From Pseudomonadota bacterium (GTDB taxonomy: Bacteria > Pseudomonadota > Gammaproteobacteria > Steroidobacterales > Steroidobacteraceae): 33,842 nucleotides of DNA. Shown one piece after another: positions 16,340 to 24,211 of this stretch. The DNA lies in NCBI GenBank assembly GCA_021849615.1, contig JAJZSQ010000022.1, forward strand, positions 1 to 33,842, written 5' to 3'. Position numbers and translations under genes: made by a program. A model generated the notes under the pieces. That model saw only the letters and a list, made by a program, of their open reading frames with translations. It was not told the DNA's origin and did not search any database. Every line of letters starts with the position of its first letter. Positions within the stretch are counted from its first letter, which is position 1.

Positions 16340-17435
16340 CTATAACCCCGCCTTGAGCGAGGCTTCCAAAAATTGATCCAGATCCCCGTCGAGCACCGCG
16401 GTGGTGTTGCCGACCTCGACGCCCGTGCGCAGATCCTTGATGCGCGACTGGTCGAGCACGTAGGAGCGGATCTGATTGCCCCAACTGACGTCGGACTTGG
16501 ATTCCTCGAGCACCTTGGCGGCGGCGTTGCGCTTGTTCACCTCGAGCTCGTACAGCTTCGCTTTGAGCATCTTCATCGCCGTGGAGCGGTTCTTGTGCTG
16601 GCTGCGCTCGGCCTGGCAGGCGACCACGATGCCGGAGGGCATGTGCGTGATGCGCACCGCGGACTCGGTCTTGTTGACGTGCTGGCCGCCGGCGCCCGAG
16701 GAGCGGTACACGTCGGTTTTCAGATCCGCCGGATTGATGTCGATCGCGATGTCCTCATCGACCTCCGGGGAGATGAACACCGAGGCGAAGGAGGTGTGGC
16801 GACGATTGCCGGAATCGAACGGGGACTTGCGCACCAGACGGTGCACGCCGGTCTCGGTGCGCAGCCAGCCGTAGGCGAATTCGCCCGTCACCTGAACGGT
16901 CGCGCTCTTGATGCCGGCGACTTCGCCCGGGTTCGAGTCGATTACCTCGCACTCGAAGCCCCGTGCCGCGCCCCAGCGCAGGTACATCCGCAGCAGCATC
17001 TGCGCCCAGTCCTGCGCCTCGGTACCGCCCGCGCCGGCCTGGATGTCGAGAAACGCGTTGTGCGAGTCCATCTCGCCGCGGAACATGCGCTTCAGCTCCA
17101 GACGGCGCACCGCAGTCTCCAGGCTGTCCGCCTCGCGGGTCAGATCCGCCGCGGTCGCCTCGTCCTGCTCACTCTCGGCGAGTTCGAGCAGCTCCGTGGC
17201 GGCGCCGATGCCGCCGTCGACCCGCGAGATCGCCTCGATGTCCGAACTGAGACTCGCCCGCTCGCGGCCGAGCTGCTGGGCGCGCTCCGGCTGCGCCCAC
17301 ACGCCCGGATCCTCCAGCTCGCGGGATACTTCCTCGAGGCGCTCTTTCTTCAGATCGTACTCAAAGAAACCCCCGTAAGGAGCTCATGCGCTCCTCGAGG
17401 TCTTTGAGCTGGCGCTTCAGAGGATTGAGTTCCAT
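16340..17435 (-). CDS. prfB: Peptide chain release factor 2, programmed +1 frameshift
   Basis: RF2 recognises UGA and UAA stop codons and triggers peptide release. The gene is read in two frames: 24 codons from ATG 17435 ([20 protein letters not shown]...) to an in-frame TGA at 17361-17363. The next frame starts at GAG 17362 and runs 340 codons to 16340, giving 364 residues, close to the usual 365. The stop-recognition motif SPF is seen in [11 protein letters not shown], and the catalytic GGQ in [14 protein letters not shown]. The break is the conserved RF2 autoregulatory frameshift and not a mutation. lysS follows by seven bases. Confidence 0.97.
17360..17375 (-). promoter_or_regulatory. RF2 programmed frameshift site
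   Basis: The minus strand reads CGG GGG TTT CTT TGA G. A purine-rich Shine-Dalgarno-like GGGGG lies just before the slippery CTT codon and the in-frame TGA. When RF2 is scarce the ribosome skips one T and continues in the +1 frame with GAG. The first base after TGA is G, whereas E. coli has C. Confidence 0.92.
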
Positions 17436-17479
17436 CGTGCGATGCCGTCCGGGTGAAATACGGGAAGTGACCTGCCATG

Positions 17480-18502
17480 CTAGCGGTCCGGCGCTGGAAT
17501 TTCCAGCCGCGCGGCCGCCTCGGCGCGCTGCATCAGGCGCACCAGCTGCGTGCGATTGTTGATGCCGAGCTTGCGGTACGCGAGGCGCAGCAGATTGCGG
17601 ACCGTGGCCGGGGCGAGCCCGCAGCGACGCGCCACGGCATGGTAGTCCTCCCCGGCGGCGAACCGCCGCGCCACCTCGTATTCGCGCCGCGTGAGCCGCT
17701 CCTGCGGCGGCGTGCAGCACAGGCTCAGCACCAGCGCGTCGGTGAAGCGGCGCGCCTGAATGCGCTCCCCGCGCCCCGCGAGCGGCACGGGCTCCTCGCG
17801 CTGCGCCCGCACGAGCAGCCCGGCCGGCAGCCGCAGCCCGTTCCATTCGGGCCAGAGCGCGCCGATCGCCTCCCCGAGCTGCGCACCGCAGTGCAGCACC
17901 GTACCATCGCACAGCGTCAGGGCCCGATGCGGTCCGGGCACGATCCCCGGCTCGCTCGAGGCGTGCCTGAGGCACAGCGCCCGATGCACGGCCCGCGACT
18001 CGGACAGGTGCGGCATCAACACCTGCAGGCGTTCGCAGTCCTGGGAATCGAACGGCACATCGCTCTGGGCGCGGTGCAACGAGAGCCACTCCCCGCCGGC
18101 GCTGCCGCAGGCCGCGGTCCCGATCAGCAGCTGGCGCTCGATGCGCCCGCGACGCAGCTGCTCGTGCGCCTGGGCATCGAGACCGCGCGCCAGCAGCGCC
18201 GTGGCATCCTCCATGTGCGCCGGCCCGTGGGCACCGGCCGTCGCCTCGAGCGCCTCGGGGCGCTGGCGCACCAGGGACACGAGCGGCTCGAGCGCCGCCG
18301 GGGGCATGCGGTAGGCGTGCAGCCGATGCACCTGCAGGCGGCCGCCGTGGATCTGACCGGTGGACCACAATGCCGCATCGAACGCCACCTGCTCGGTGAG
18401 CGCCGCGAGCGCCAGATCCTCGAACGGCTCCGACACGGCCCGCTGCGCCATGCGGTACAGCTGCTGCGCAAACTGCAGAATCGCTTCCAAGACACACCCC
18501 AC
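17480..18502 (-). CDS. LuxR-family transcriptional regulator of unknown signal
   Basis: The 340-residue protein ends in a LuxR/GerE-type helix-turn-helix at about residues 270-325 (LTRREYEVARRFAAGEDYHA, then ATVRNLLRLAYRKLGI). This indicates a DNA-binding regulator. The N-terminal 265 residues show no receiver domain aspartate pattern, no P-loop and no membrane segment. A weakly conserved, helix-rich sensory or PAS/GAF-like fold is possible, but I cannot assign it. The start is a GTG at 18502 without a clear ribosome site; a TTG four codons later is an alternative. It lies 44 bases before prfB and is preceded by a 322-bp gap with inverted repeats. It may form its own unit between recJ and prfB. 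Confidence 0.8.
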   Translation of the reverse strand: MGCVLEAILQFAQQLYRMAQRAVSEPFEDLALAALTEQVAFDAALWSTGQIHGGRLQVHRLHAYRMPPAALEPLVSLVRQRPEALEATAGAHGPAHMEDATALLARGLDAQAHEQLRRGRIERQLLIGTAACGSAGGEWLSLHRAQSDVPFDSQDCERLQVLMPHLSESRAVHRALCLRHASSEPGIVPGPHRALTLCDGTVLHCGAQLGEAIGALWPEWNGLRLPAGLLVRAQREEPVPLAGRGERIQARRFTDALVLSLCCTPPQERLTRREYEVARRFAAGEDYHAVARRCGLAPATVRNLLRLAYRKLGINNRTQLVRLMQRAEAAARLEIPAPDR

Positions 18503-18824
18503 CCGGCGCGAACCGCCGCGCCGGCCGGGAGCGGACGGCGCGGGCTACGGCCCGCGTGTTATTTCAGTTATGACGTTATTCCGGCGCGGAATGAGGCGAG
18601 CCCGATCCGCGTCGACCGAAGTAGGATTGCGGACGATGATACCGCGTTGTGAGATATGTGACAGCATGCTGCTGCGCACCCGCAGCACGCGCCCGGCCTC
18701 ACACCAACACAACACGGCATCCAGGCCCATCCGCTGCAGACCCGCTGGGCAGGCGTGCAGCACGCGACCGACCACGGCCGCGCTCAAAGAGGAGTGACGC
18801 AGCAACCGGGCGAAGAGGAAGTGC
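18503..18824. promoter_or_regulatory. 322-bp intergenic region upstream of the LuxR gene
   Basis: I see no convincing gene here. Two structures stand out. One is a perfect 7-bp stem with a four-base loop at 18539-18556 (CGCGGGC/GCCCGCG). The other is a symmetrical ATTCCG-GCG-CGGAAT at 18578-18592, about 76-90 bases before the GTG of the LuxR gene. The part around 18556-18580 is locally A+T-richer than the surroundings, as expected for a promoter. The palindrome could be the binding site of the regulator itself. Confidence 0.45.
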
Positions 18825-20546
18825 TCAGGGCGCGAGAATGTGATCGACCAGCAGCTGCAGCCGCCGCTCGCCCTGGTATTCGTTGACGTCGAGGCGATAC
18901 ACCAGCCGCCGCTCACCCTGCGGCAGCGGCGCCTCGGACTGCGGGTCGAGACTGTTGAAGGCGATCGCGTCGAAGGCGCGGTTGCGCTCCCCGTGCACCC
19001 ACATCTTCAGGTGCCGCTCCCCGACCACCCGGGCGGTGCGCACCGTGAACACACCGTCGAAGCTCGGCTCGGGAAACGCCTGCCCCCAGGGCCCGCCGGC
19101 GCGCAGCGCTTCGGCCGTCGGCAGCGCAATCTCGTCCACCGCGAGCGCCCCGTCGGTCTCGATCACATCACGCAATGCGCTGCGCTCAGGCCAGGTGGCC
19201 ACCGCCGCATCGAAGCAGGCCGCGAACCGATCGAGCTCGGCACGCGCAAGCGTCAGCCCCGCGGCCATGGCATGCCCGCCGAAGCGACCGATCAAACCCG
19301 GATGGCGTGCGTCGAGTTGCGCCAGTACATCGCGGATGTGGATGCCGGGTACCGAGCGCGCCGAGCCGCGCAATTCCTCCTCGCCGGCCGCGGCAAACGC
19401 GATCACCGGGCGGCGCAGCCGGTCCTTCACGCGGCTCGCCACCAGTCCGACCACGCCCTGATGCCACTGCGCATCGAACAGGCACACGGCGCTGCGCTGC
19501 TCCGCGTCCGGATCGCGTTCGGCGAGCCCGCGCACGGCCGCAAGCGCCTCGGCCTGCATACGCGCCTCGATCTCGCGCCGCTCGCGGTTCAAGGCATCGA
19601 GCCGCGCGGCCAGCGCCGCAGCGGCGGCCGGGTCGTCTTCGAGCAGGCACTGGATGCCGATCGACATGTCCTCGAGCCGGCCGGCCGCATTGAGCCGCGG
19701 CCCGACGGTGAACCCGAGGTCCGCGCTCACCAGGCGCTCGCGCTGACGCGAGGCGAGCGCAAGCAGCGCGCTGATGCCCTCAACGCAGCGGCCGGCGCGG
19801 ATGCGCTTGAGCCCCTGATCGACCAGCACCCGGTTGTTGCGATCGAGCGGCACCAGATCGGCGACCGTGCCGAGGGCGACCAGATCGAGCCATTCGGCCA
19901 CGCCCGGCGCGCCGGCCTCGAGCAGGCCCGCGGCGCCGAGTCGGCGATGCAGTGCGGCGAGCACGTAGAACGCCACGCCCACACCGGCGAGCGAGCCGCT
20001 CGCGAAGCGGCTGGCGGGCAGGTTCGGATTGACGATGACGCGGGCCGCGGGGAGCGCCTCGCCGGGCAGGTGATGATCGGTGATGAGCACCTCGATGCCG
20101 TGCGTGCGCGCCTCCTCGACGCCGGCGAGCGATGCGATGCCGTTGTCGACCGTGACGATCAACGTCGGTTTGCGCTCGGCCGCGACGCGAACGATCTGCG
20201 GCGTCAGTCCGTAACCGAACGCGAAACGGTTCGGCACCAGGAAGTCCGCGGTGAACCCCCAGGCGCGCAGGGCACGCAGCATCAGCGCGGTACTGGTCGC
20301 ACCGTCGGCGTCAAAATCCCCGATCACGAGAATGCGTCCGCCGGCGCGTTGCGCGAGCAGCAGCTCCGCGGCGGCCTCGACCGACTCCAGCGTGCCGACC
20401 GGCGTCAGATGCTCGAGGCCCGTCTCGAGTTCACGCGCCGTGCGAATCCCGCGCGCGGCGTACACGCGCCGCAGCACCGGGTGCAGCGCGTCACCGATCG
20501 CGCCCGCGTCCTGCGCGGCCGCGCGGCGGACCACGCGCAGCGTCAC
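18825..20546 (-). CDS. recJ: Single-stranded-DNA-specific exonuclease RecJ
   Basis: RecJ degrades single-stranded DNA 5' to 3' in recombination, mismatch repair and base-excision repair. The 573-residue protein belongs to the DHH phosphoesterases. It has the metal-binding DFDADG at 76-81 region (Asp77, Asp79, Asp81), VTVDNG near 131-136, and TDHHLPG with Asp157-His158-His159. The DHHA1-domain motif GGHAMAAG lies later, with a C-terminal OB-fold. The start is GTG at 20546, sharing a GTGA overlap with the stop of the rpfE-like gene. The frame is open further upstream only as the shadow of that gene. Length matches E. coli RecJ (577). Confidence 0.96.
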   Translation of the reverse strand: MTLRVVRRAAAQDAGAIGDALHPVLRRVYAARGIRTARELETGLEHLTPVGTLESVEAAAELLLAQRAGGRILVIGDFDADGATSTALMLRALRAWGFTADFLVPNRFAFGYGLTPQIVRVAAERKPTLIVTVDNGIASLAGVEEARTHGIEVLITDHHLPGEALPAARVIVNPNLPASRFASGSLAGVGVAFYVLAALHRRLGAAGLLEAGAPGVAEWLDLVALGTVADLVPLDRNNRVLVDQGLKRIRAGRCVEGISALLALASRQRERLVSADLGFTVGPRLNAAGRLEDMSIGIQCLLEDDPAAAAALAARLDALNRERREIEARMQAEALAAVRGLAERDPDAEQRSAVCLFDAQWHQGVVGLVASRVKDRLRRPVIAFAAAGEEELRGSARSVPGIHIRDVLAQLDARHPGLIGRFGGHAMAAGLTLARAELDRFAACFDAAVATWPERSALRDVIETDGALAVDEIALPTAEALRAGGPWGQAFPEPSFDGVFTVRTARVVGERHLKMWVHGERNRAFDAIAFNSLDPQSEAPLPQGERRLVYRLDVNEYQGERRLQLLVDHILAP

Positions 20547-21556
20547 GTGAGGGCCTCCAACGCCGGACGGCCGCGCCGCCAGCGCCGCCACAGATCCTGC
20601 CGGCGCAGACTCCACGCCCGATCGTTCGCGAGCAGCCAGAGCCGCTCGAGCGTGCCGGCGCCGAGCGCCGTCACCGCCGGGGCGATCCAGCGCTGATCGA
20701 GGTCGGCGAGCGCGCTGAGCAGGTCGGCCTGCCCCGCCCCCCGCAGCGCCTCGCTCACCTCGAGCGCGCACAGTATGCGGGCCGCCGGCGGCGTACCGAG
20801 CACGCCGGCGGCGGCTTGCGGCGGGGCTCGCAGAGCGCCGCCGCCGAGCGCCACCAGCCCGGCCAGATATGCCTCCTCGCCGTACACCTCGGCGCGCAGC
20901 GACGTACCGGGGAGCGGCGCCGCCGCCCCCGCCCCGCCGCCCCAGATCCACAGCTGTGAGACCGGCGGCGCACCGCGCGCGGCGCGCACGGCGTTCAGCG
21001 GATGGGTGTGCAGCCACATCTCCAGCTCCGAACCGAGCCGGCGCAGGGCCCCTGCCCCCGGACCTTGCGGCAGCCGCTCGGCGAGCGCCTCGACGGGCAG
21101 ACGGGCCGGATCGAAGGTGCGGACCGGCGCCCCGGCCGGCGCCCCGAGCAGCAGTGTCCCGCCCGGCAGCCCCGTCAGCGTCAATCCCGAGCCCGCGTAC
21201 AGCGCATTGAACTCCTCGGCGAGGCGCGCCGCCTCGGCCGCCTCGAGGCGCAGCCGGCCGCGCCGCTCCAGATGCACCCGTCCGACCCCTTCGGTGAGGC
21301 TCAACGGCTCGGCGAGCCACAGCGCAGGGGCGGGAGCCTCGGCGGCGGCCGCCGCGACGCTTGCCGGCGGCAGTTTGGCGTAGGGCGCGAGATCCAGCCA
21401 GTGCGCCGCCCAGGAACGCCAGCCGTTCGCCAGCGGCCCGGCGTGCGCGAAGCGCCCGAGCGCCTCCAGACCGGGCAGCGTGCCGCGCGCGGCCGGCGCG
21501 GTCTCGGGCTCGGCGCCCAGGTACAGATCCGTAATGACGATGACGAGTTCGCTCAC
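20543..21556 (-). CDS. RpfE-like conserved protein (phosphoglycerate mutase-like family)
   Basis: The 337-residue protein resembles the conserved protein encoded beside recJ in Xanthomonas and relatives, known there as RpfE. The most recognisable block is about residues 175-210, with SELEMWLHTHPLN and later QLWIWGGG. Some members carry a phosphoglycerate mutase-like label, but I see no evidence for that reaction. No signal peptide or membrane segment is seen, so it is probably cytosolic. Composition is very rich in alanine, glycine and leucine. The start is GTG at 21556, only 18 bases from the divergent Mth938-like gene, and the stop overlaps recJ by four bases. Confidence 0.75.
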   Translation of the reverse strand: MSELVIVITDLYLGAEPETAPAARGTLPGLEALGRFAHAGPLANGWRSWAAHWLDLAPYAKLPPASVAAAAAEAPAPALWLAEPLSLTEGVGRVHLERRGRLRLEAAEAARLAEEFNALYAGSGLTLTGLPGGTLLLGAPAGAPVRTFDPARLPVEALAERLPQGPGAGALRRLGSELEMWLHTHPLNAVRAARGAPPVSQLWIWGGGAGAAAPLPGTSLRAEVYGEEAYLAGLVALGGGALRAPPQAAAGVLGTPPAARILCALEVSEALRGAGQADLLSALADLDQRWIAPAVTALGAGTLERLWLLANDRAWSLRRQDLWRRWRRGRPALEALT

Positions 21557-21559
21557 GGG

Positions 21560-21572
21560 CGGTATCGTACCG
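21560..21572. repeat. Palindrome centred in an 18-bp divergent spacer
   Basis: CGGTA-TCG-TACCG is a perfect 5-bp inverted repeat filling most of the 18 bp between the two divergent start codons at 21556 and 21575. A regulator bound here would block the translation-start region of both genes. No separate promoter is visible in such a short gap. Confidence 0.4.
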
Positions 21573-21574
21573 TC

Positions 21575-21946
21575 ATGCGATTCACATTAGAGAACGGAAC
21601 GCACGTCAACACGGTGCGGGCCTATTCGGCCGAGGCGCTGCGCATCGGCGAGCAGCAGCTGCACGCCAGCTGCATCGTCAGCGCCGAGCAGCTCATCACC
21701 GACTGGGCGCCGCGGCGCTTCGAGGACCTCGAGGCGGTGCATCTGGAGCCGCTCTTCGCGCTCGAGCCCGAAGTGGTGCTGATCGGTACCGGGCCGCGCC
21801 AGCGCTTCGCGCCGGCGTCGGTGCGTGCGGCCTTCGGCGCGCGCGCCATCGGGTTCGAAGTGATGGACCTCGGTGCGGCCTGCCGCACATTCAACGTCCT
21901 GGTGCACGAGGACCGGCGGGTGGCGGCGGCGCTGTTTCTGGCGTAA
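21575..21946 (+). CDS. Mth938-like (DUF498) domain protein
   Basis: The 123-residue protein fits the Mth938 / DUF498 family, which includes the mitochondrial complex I assembly factor NDUFAF3. The tell-tale segments are PEVVLIGTGPRQRF in the middle and GFEVMDLGAACRTFNVLVHEDR near the end, where substrate or cofactor contacts are thought to be. Biochemical function in bacteria is not established. The ATG at 21575 begins MRFTLENGTHVNTVRAY. The family often sits near respiratory or export genes; here it is divergent from the rpfE-like gene and convergent with pcm. I see no signal peptide. Confidence 0.85.
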   Translation: MRFTLENGTHVNTVRAYSAEALRIGEQQLHASCIVSAEQLITDWAPRRFEDLEAVHLEPLFALEPEVVLIGTGPRQRFAPASVRAAFGARAIGFEVMDLGAACRTFNVLVHEDRRVAAALFLA

Positions 21947-22183
21947 TTCGCGCCGGACGAAGACGGCACAGGGGGAGCGGCTCAGGACTCTGCGACCGCG
22001 CGCCGCCTGCGGCGGCGCTGCGTGGGTGTATTGTTGCTTTCCAGGTCGCGATCCGGCTGTTGCTTTTGTGTCAGCGCCCCCTCCTCCCTGTGCCCTCTCC
22101 CTCGTCTCATCGCGAACGCCAGACTGTCGCCGCCAGGAGACGGGCGCTATGTTAACCGCGCGCTGCGCGCCGAGGCAAGCCGC
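21947..22183. other. 237-bp gap between convergent genes, with a GC hairpin
   Basis: No gene is seen here. A perfect 7-bp stem with a three-base loop (CGCCGCC/GGCGGCG) lies at 22001-22017 and is followed on the plus strand by a T-rich stretch (TATTGTTGCTTT). It could end transcription of the Mth938-like gene. Confidence 0.4.
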
Positions 22184-22846
22184 TCAGCTGCGGCCCCCGA
22201 GCAGCGGCACGAATGCCACGCGCCCGAGTGACTCGCGCATCACACCCTGCTCGCGCCGGGTGTAGCGCATCAGTTCCTGCTCGCCCTCCGGGCCCACCGG
22301 CACGATCAGCCGGCCGCCCGGCGTGAGCTGCTCGAGCAGCGCCTGCGGCACAACGAGCGGCGCGGCCGCCACCAGGATCCCCTCGAACGGCGCCTGGGAT
22401 TTCCAGCCCTGCGTCCCGTCGCCGTGATGGAACTTCACGTTGCGGATCTCGAGCTCCTTCAACCGCTCCCTGGCCCGATCGATCAGCGCGCCGATCCGCT
22501 CGACGGTCACCACCCGCTCCACGAGCGGCGCCAGCACCGCGGTCTGGTAACCGCAGCCGGTGCCGACCTCGAGCACGGTGCCAAGCGGCCCGCCCTCGAG
22601 CAGCGCCTCGGTCATGCGCGCCACGATGTACGGCTGCGAGATGGTCTGGCCGAAGCCGATCGGCAGCGCGGTGTCCTCGTAGGCCCGGCTGCCGAGCGCC
22701 TCGTCGACGAAGATGTGCCGCGGGGTGTTGCGAATCCGGTCGAGCACCGCCAGGTTGCTGATGCCCTGCTCGCGCAGGCGCTGCACGAGCCGATCGCGCG
22801 TGCGCGCCGAGGTCATGCCGATGCCGGCCATGCGCAGGTCAGCCAT
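22184..22846 (-). CDS. pcm: Protein-L-isoaspartate O-methyltransferase
   Basis: Pcm methylates L-isoaspartyl residues in aged proteins using S-adenosylmethionine, allowing their repair. The 220-residue protein has the family segments [25 protein letters not shown] and the SAM-binding motif [18 protein letters not shown]. Late segments ([27 protein letters not shown]) also fit. The ATG at 22846 overlaps the surE stop by eight bases, as in many gammaproteobacteria where surE-pcm are coupled. In those genomes nlpD and rpoS usually follow; here the operon ends at pcm. Confidence 0.96.
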   Translation of the reverse strand: MADLRMAGIGMTSARTRDRLVQRLREQGISNLAVLDRIRNTPRHIFVDEALGSRAYEDTALPIGFGQTISQPYIVARMTEALLEGGPLGTVLEVGTGCGYQTAVLAPLVERVVTVERIGALIDRARERLKELEIRNVKFHHGDGTQGWKSQAPFEGILVAAAPLVVPQALLEQLTPGGRLIVPVGPEGEQELMRYTRREQGVMRESLGRVAFVPLLGGRS

Positions 22847-23597
22847 CGAGCCCCTCCAGCCACGCGCTGAGCGACCCGAGCGCCGCGTGGCGGGTCAGAT
22901 CGACCTGCAGGGGCGTGACCGACACGTAGCCGGCATCCACGGCATGAAAGTCCGTGCCCGGACCGGCATCCTGCTGCGGACCCGCCGGCCCCACCCAGTA
23001 CACCGGCCGGCCGCGCGGGTCGCGCGCCGGCACGATCGGCTCGGAACGGTGGCGGTGCCCGAGCCGCGTGCCGCGAAAGCCGCGCAGCGCCTGAAGCGGC
23101 ACGTCCGGCACGTTCACGTTGAGGATGAGCGAGGACTCGATCGGTCGGGTGAGCATCTCGCTCACCAGCCGGTGTGCCACCGCCGCGGCCGTCTCGTAAT
23201 GCCCGCCGCTGCCCGGCCGGGTGCACAGCGAGACCGCGAGCGTCGGCAGCCCGAGGAAGCGCCCTTCGATGGCCGCCGCCACGGTCCCGGAGTAGAGCAC
23301 GTCGTCGCCGAGGTTGGCCCCTTCGTTGATCCCCGAGACGACCATGTCGTGCACGTCTTCGAACAGACCGGTGATCGCCAGGTGCACGCAGTCGGTCGGC
23401 GTGCCCTGCACGCAGTACAGGCCCGGTTCGATCTCGATCACCCGCAGCGGCATGTCGAGCGTGAGCGAGTTGCTCGCGCCGCTGCGATTGCGGTCGGGAG
23501 CGACGACGGTAAGCTCGCCGAGGTCGGCGAGCCGGCGGCGCAGCACGCGGATGCCGGTCGCGAGATAGCCGTCGTCGTTGCTGAGCAGAATTTTCAC
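22839..23597 (-). CDS. surE: 5'-nucleotidase SurE
   Basis: SurE is a metal-dependent nucleotidase and exopolyphosphatase linked to stationary-phase survival. The 252-residue product opens [11 protein letters not shown], with the metal-binding Asp-Asp at 8-9. It has the nucleophile-region segment [15 protein letters not shown] and the family motif [20 protein letters not shown]. Length matches the usual 250-255. The start is a GTG at 23597 directly before the conserved KILLSNDDG; upstream codons are not family-like. The smr gene is divergent 77 bases away. surE usually follows truD directly, but here smr separates them. Confidence 0.96.
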   Translation of the reverse strand: MKILLSNDDGYLATGIRVLRRRLADLGELTVVAPDRNRSGASNSLTLDMPLRVIEIEPGLYCVQGTPTDCVHLAITGLFEDVHDMVVSGINEGANLGDDVLYSGTVAAAIEGRFLGLPTLAVSLCTRPGSGGHYETAAAVAHRLVSEMLTRPIESSLILNVNVPDVPLQALRGFRGTRLGHRHRSEPIVPARDPRGRPVYWVGPAGPQQDAGPGTDFHAVDAGYVSVTPLQVDLTRHAALGSLSAWLEGLDG

Positions 23598-23616
23598 AGG
23601 CAGGGTGCAGTCTCGG

Positions 23617-23650
23617 CGAGGACGATCCTCGGGAAGGGCGCGACTATACT
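23617..23650 (+). promoter_or_regulatory. smr promoter region with overlapping inverted repeat
   Basis: TATACT at 23645-23650 is a good -10 box, 25 bases before the smr GTG. A perfect inverted repeat, CGAGGA-CGA-TCCTCG, covers 23617-23631 where the -35 element would be. A protein bound there could control smr and possibly the divergent surE. Confidence 0.5.
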
Positions 23651-23674
23651 GGAAGCAAAATCGGCGGAGGTAGC

Positions 23675-24211
23675 GTGTGCGTATCGGACCGCGATGAGGA
23701 TCGGCAACTGTTCCGCGCCGCCATGCGCGGCGTGAAGCCGCTGCAGGGCGCGACTGCGGGCCCGCCGCGGCCGAAGCCGCCGCCCGCGGCGCGCTTCTCG
23801 CGCGCCGACCGGCTGGCCGTGCTCGAGGAGAGCCTGAACGGTGCGGGCCCGATCGACCCGGCACTCGCCGCCGGCGATGAGCTGGTGTTCCGCCGCGAAG
23901 GGGTGCCGCTCGGGGTGCTGCGCCGGCTGCGCCGCGGCGAGTACCGGGTGCAGTGCGAGCTCGACCTGCACGGACTGACGGTGCCGCAGGCGAAACAGGC
24001 GCTGCGCGAATTTCTCAGCGAGGCGCTCGCGCGCGACTGGCGCTGCGTGCGCATCGTGCACGGCAAGGGGCTGCGCTCCGGTCATCGCGGCCCGGTCCTC
24101 AAGGGCATGGTCGCCTCCCTGCTGCGGCGCATCGGACCGGTCCTGGCGTTCGTCTCGGCACGCGCGGTCGATGGCGGCACGGGCGCCATCTACGTACTGC
24201 TCGGCTCGTAG
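23675..24211 (+). CDS. Smr domain protein (SmrA/YdaL-like)
   Basis: The 178-residue protein ends in a Smr domain: [17 protein letters not shown] carries the DLHG motif, and [11 protein letters not shown] the HGKG motif, followed by [12 protein letters not shown]. Smr domains are nucleases or DNA/RNA-binding modules related to MutS2, and recent bacterial examples act on mRNA in stalled-ribosome rescue. The N-terminal [17 protein letters not shown] stretch is typical of the gammaproteobacterial stand-alone group. The start is GTG at 23675, with GGAGG four bases upstream. Its last 22 bases overlap the convergent truD end, so the two genes share a 3' region on opposite strands. Confidence 0.9.
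   Translation: MCVSDRDEDRQLFRAAMRGVKPLQGATAGPPRPKPPPAARFSRADRLAVLEESLNGAGPIDPALAAGDELVFRREGVPLGVLRRLRRGEYRVQCELDLHGLTVPQAKQALREFLSEALARDWRCVRIVHGKGLRSGHRGPVLKGMVASLLRRIGPVLAFVSARAVDGGTGAIYVLLGS

Noticed and set aside
17361-17363. In-frame stop making prfB look like a pseudogene
   Set aside because: It is the conserved RF2 programmed frameshift, with the expected CTT-TGA site and an upstream G-run.
18545-18916. A 123-codon minus-strand open frame between recJ and the LuxR gene
   Set aside because: It overlaps the end of recJ in another frame, has no ribosome site and shows no recognisable motif.
20547-21320. RecJ extended upstream to about 831 codons
   Set aside because: The extra residues are the out-of-frame shadow of the rpfE-like gene; the GTG at 20546 in a GTGA overlap gives normal RecJ length.
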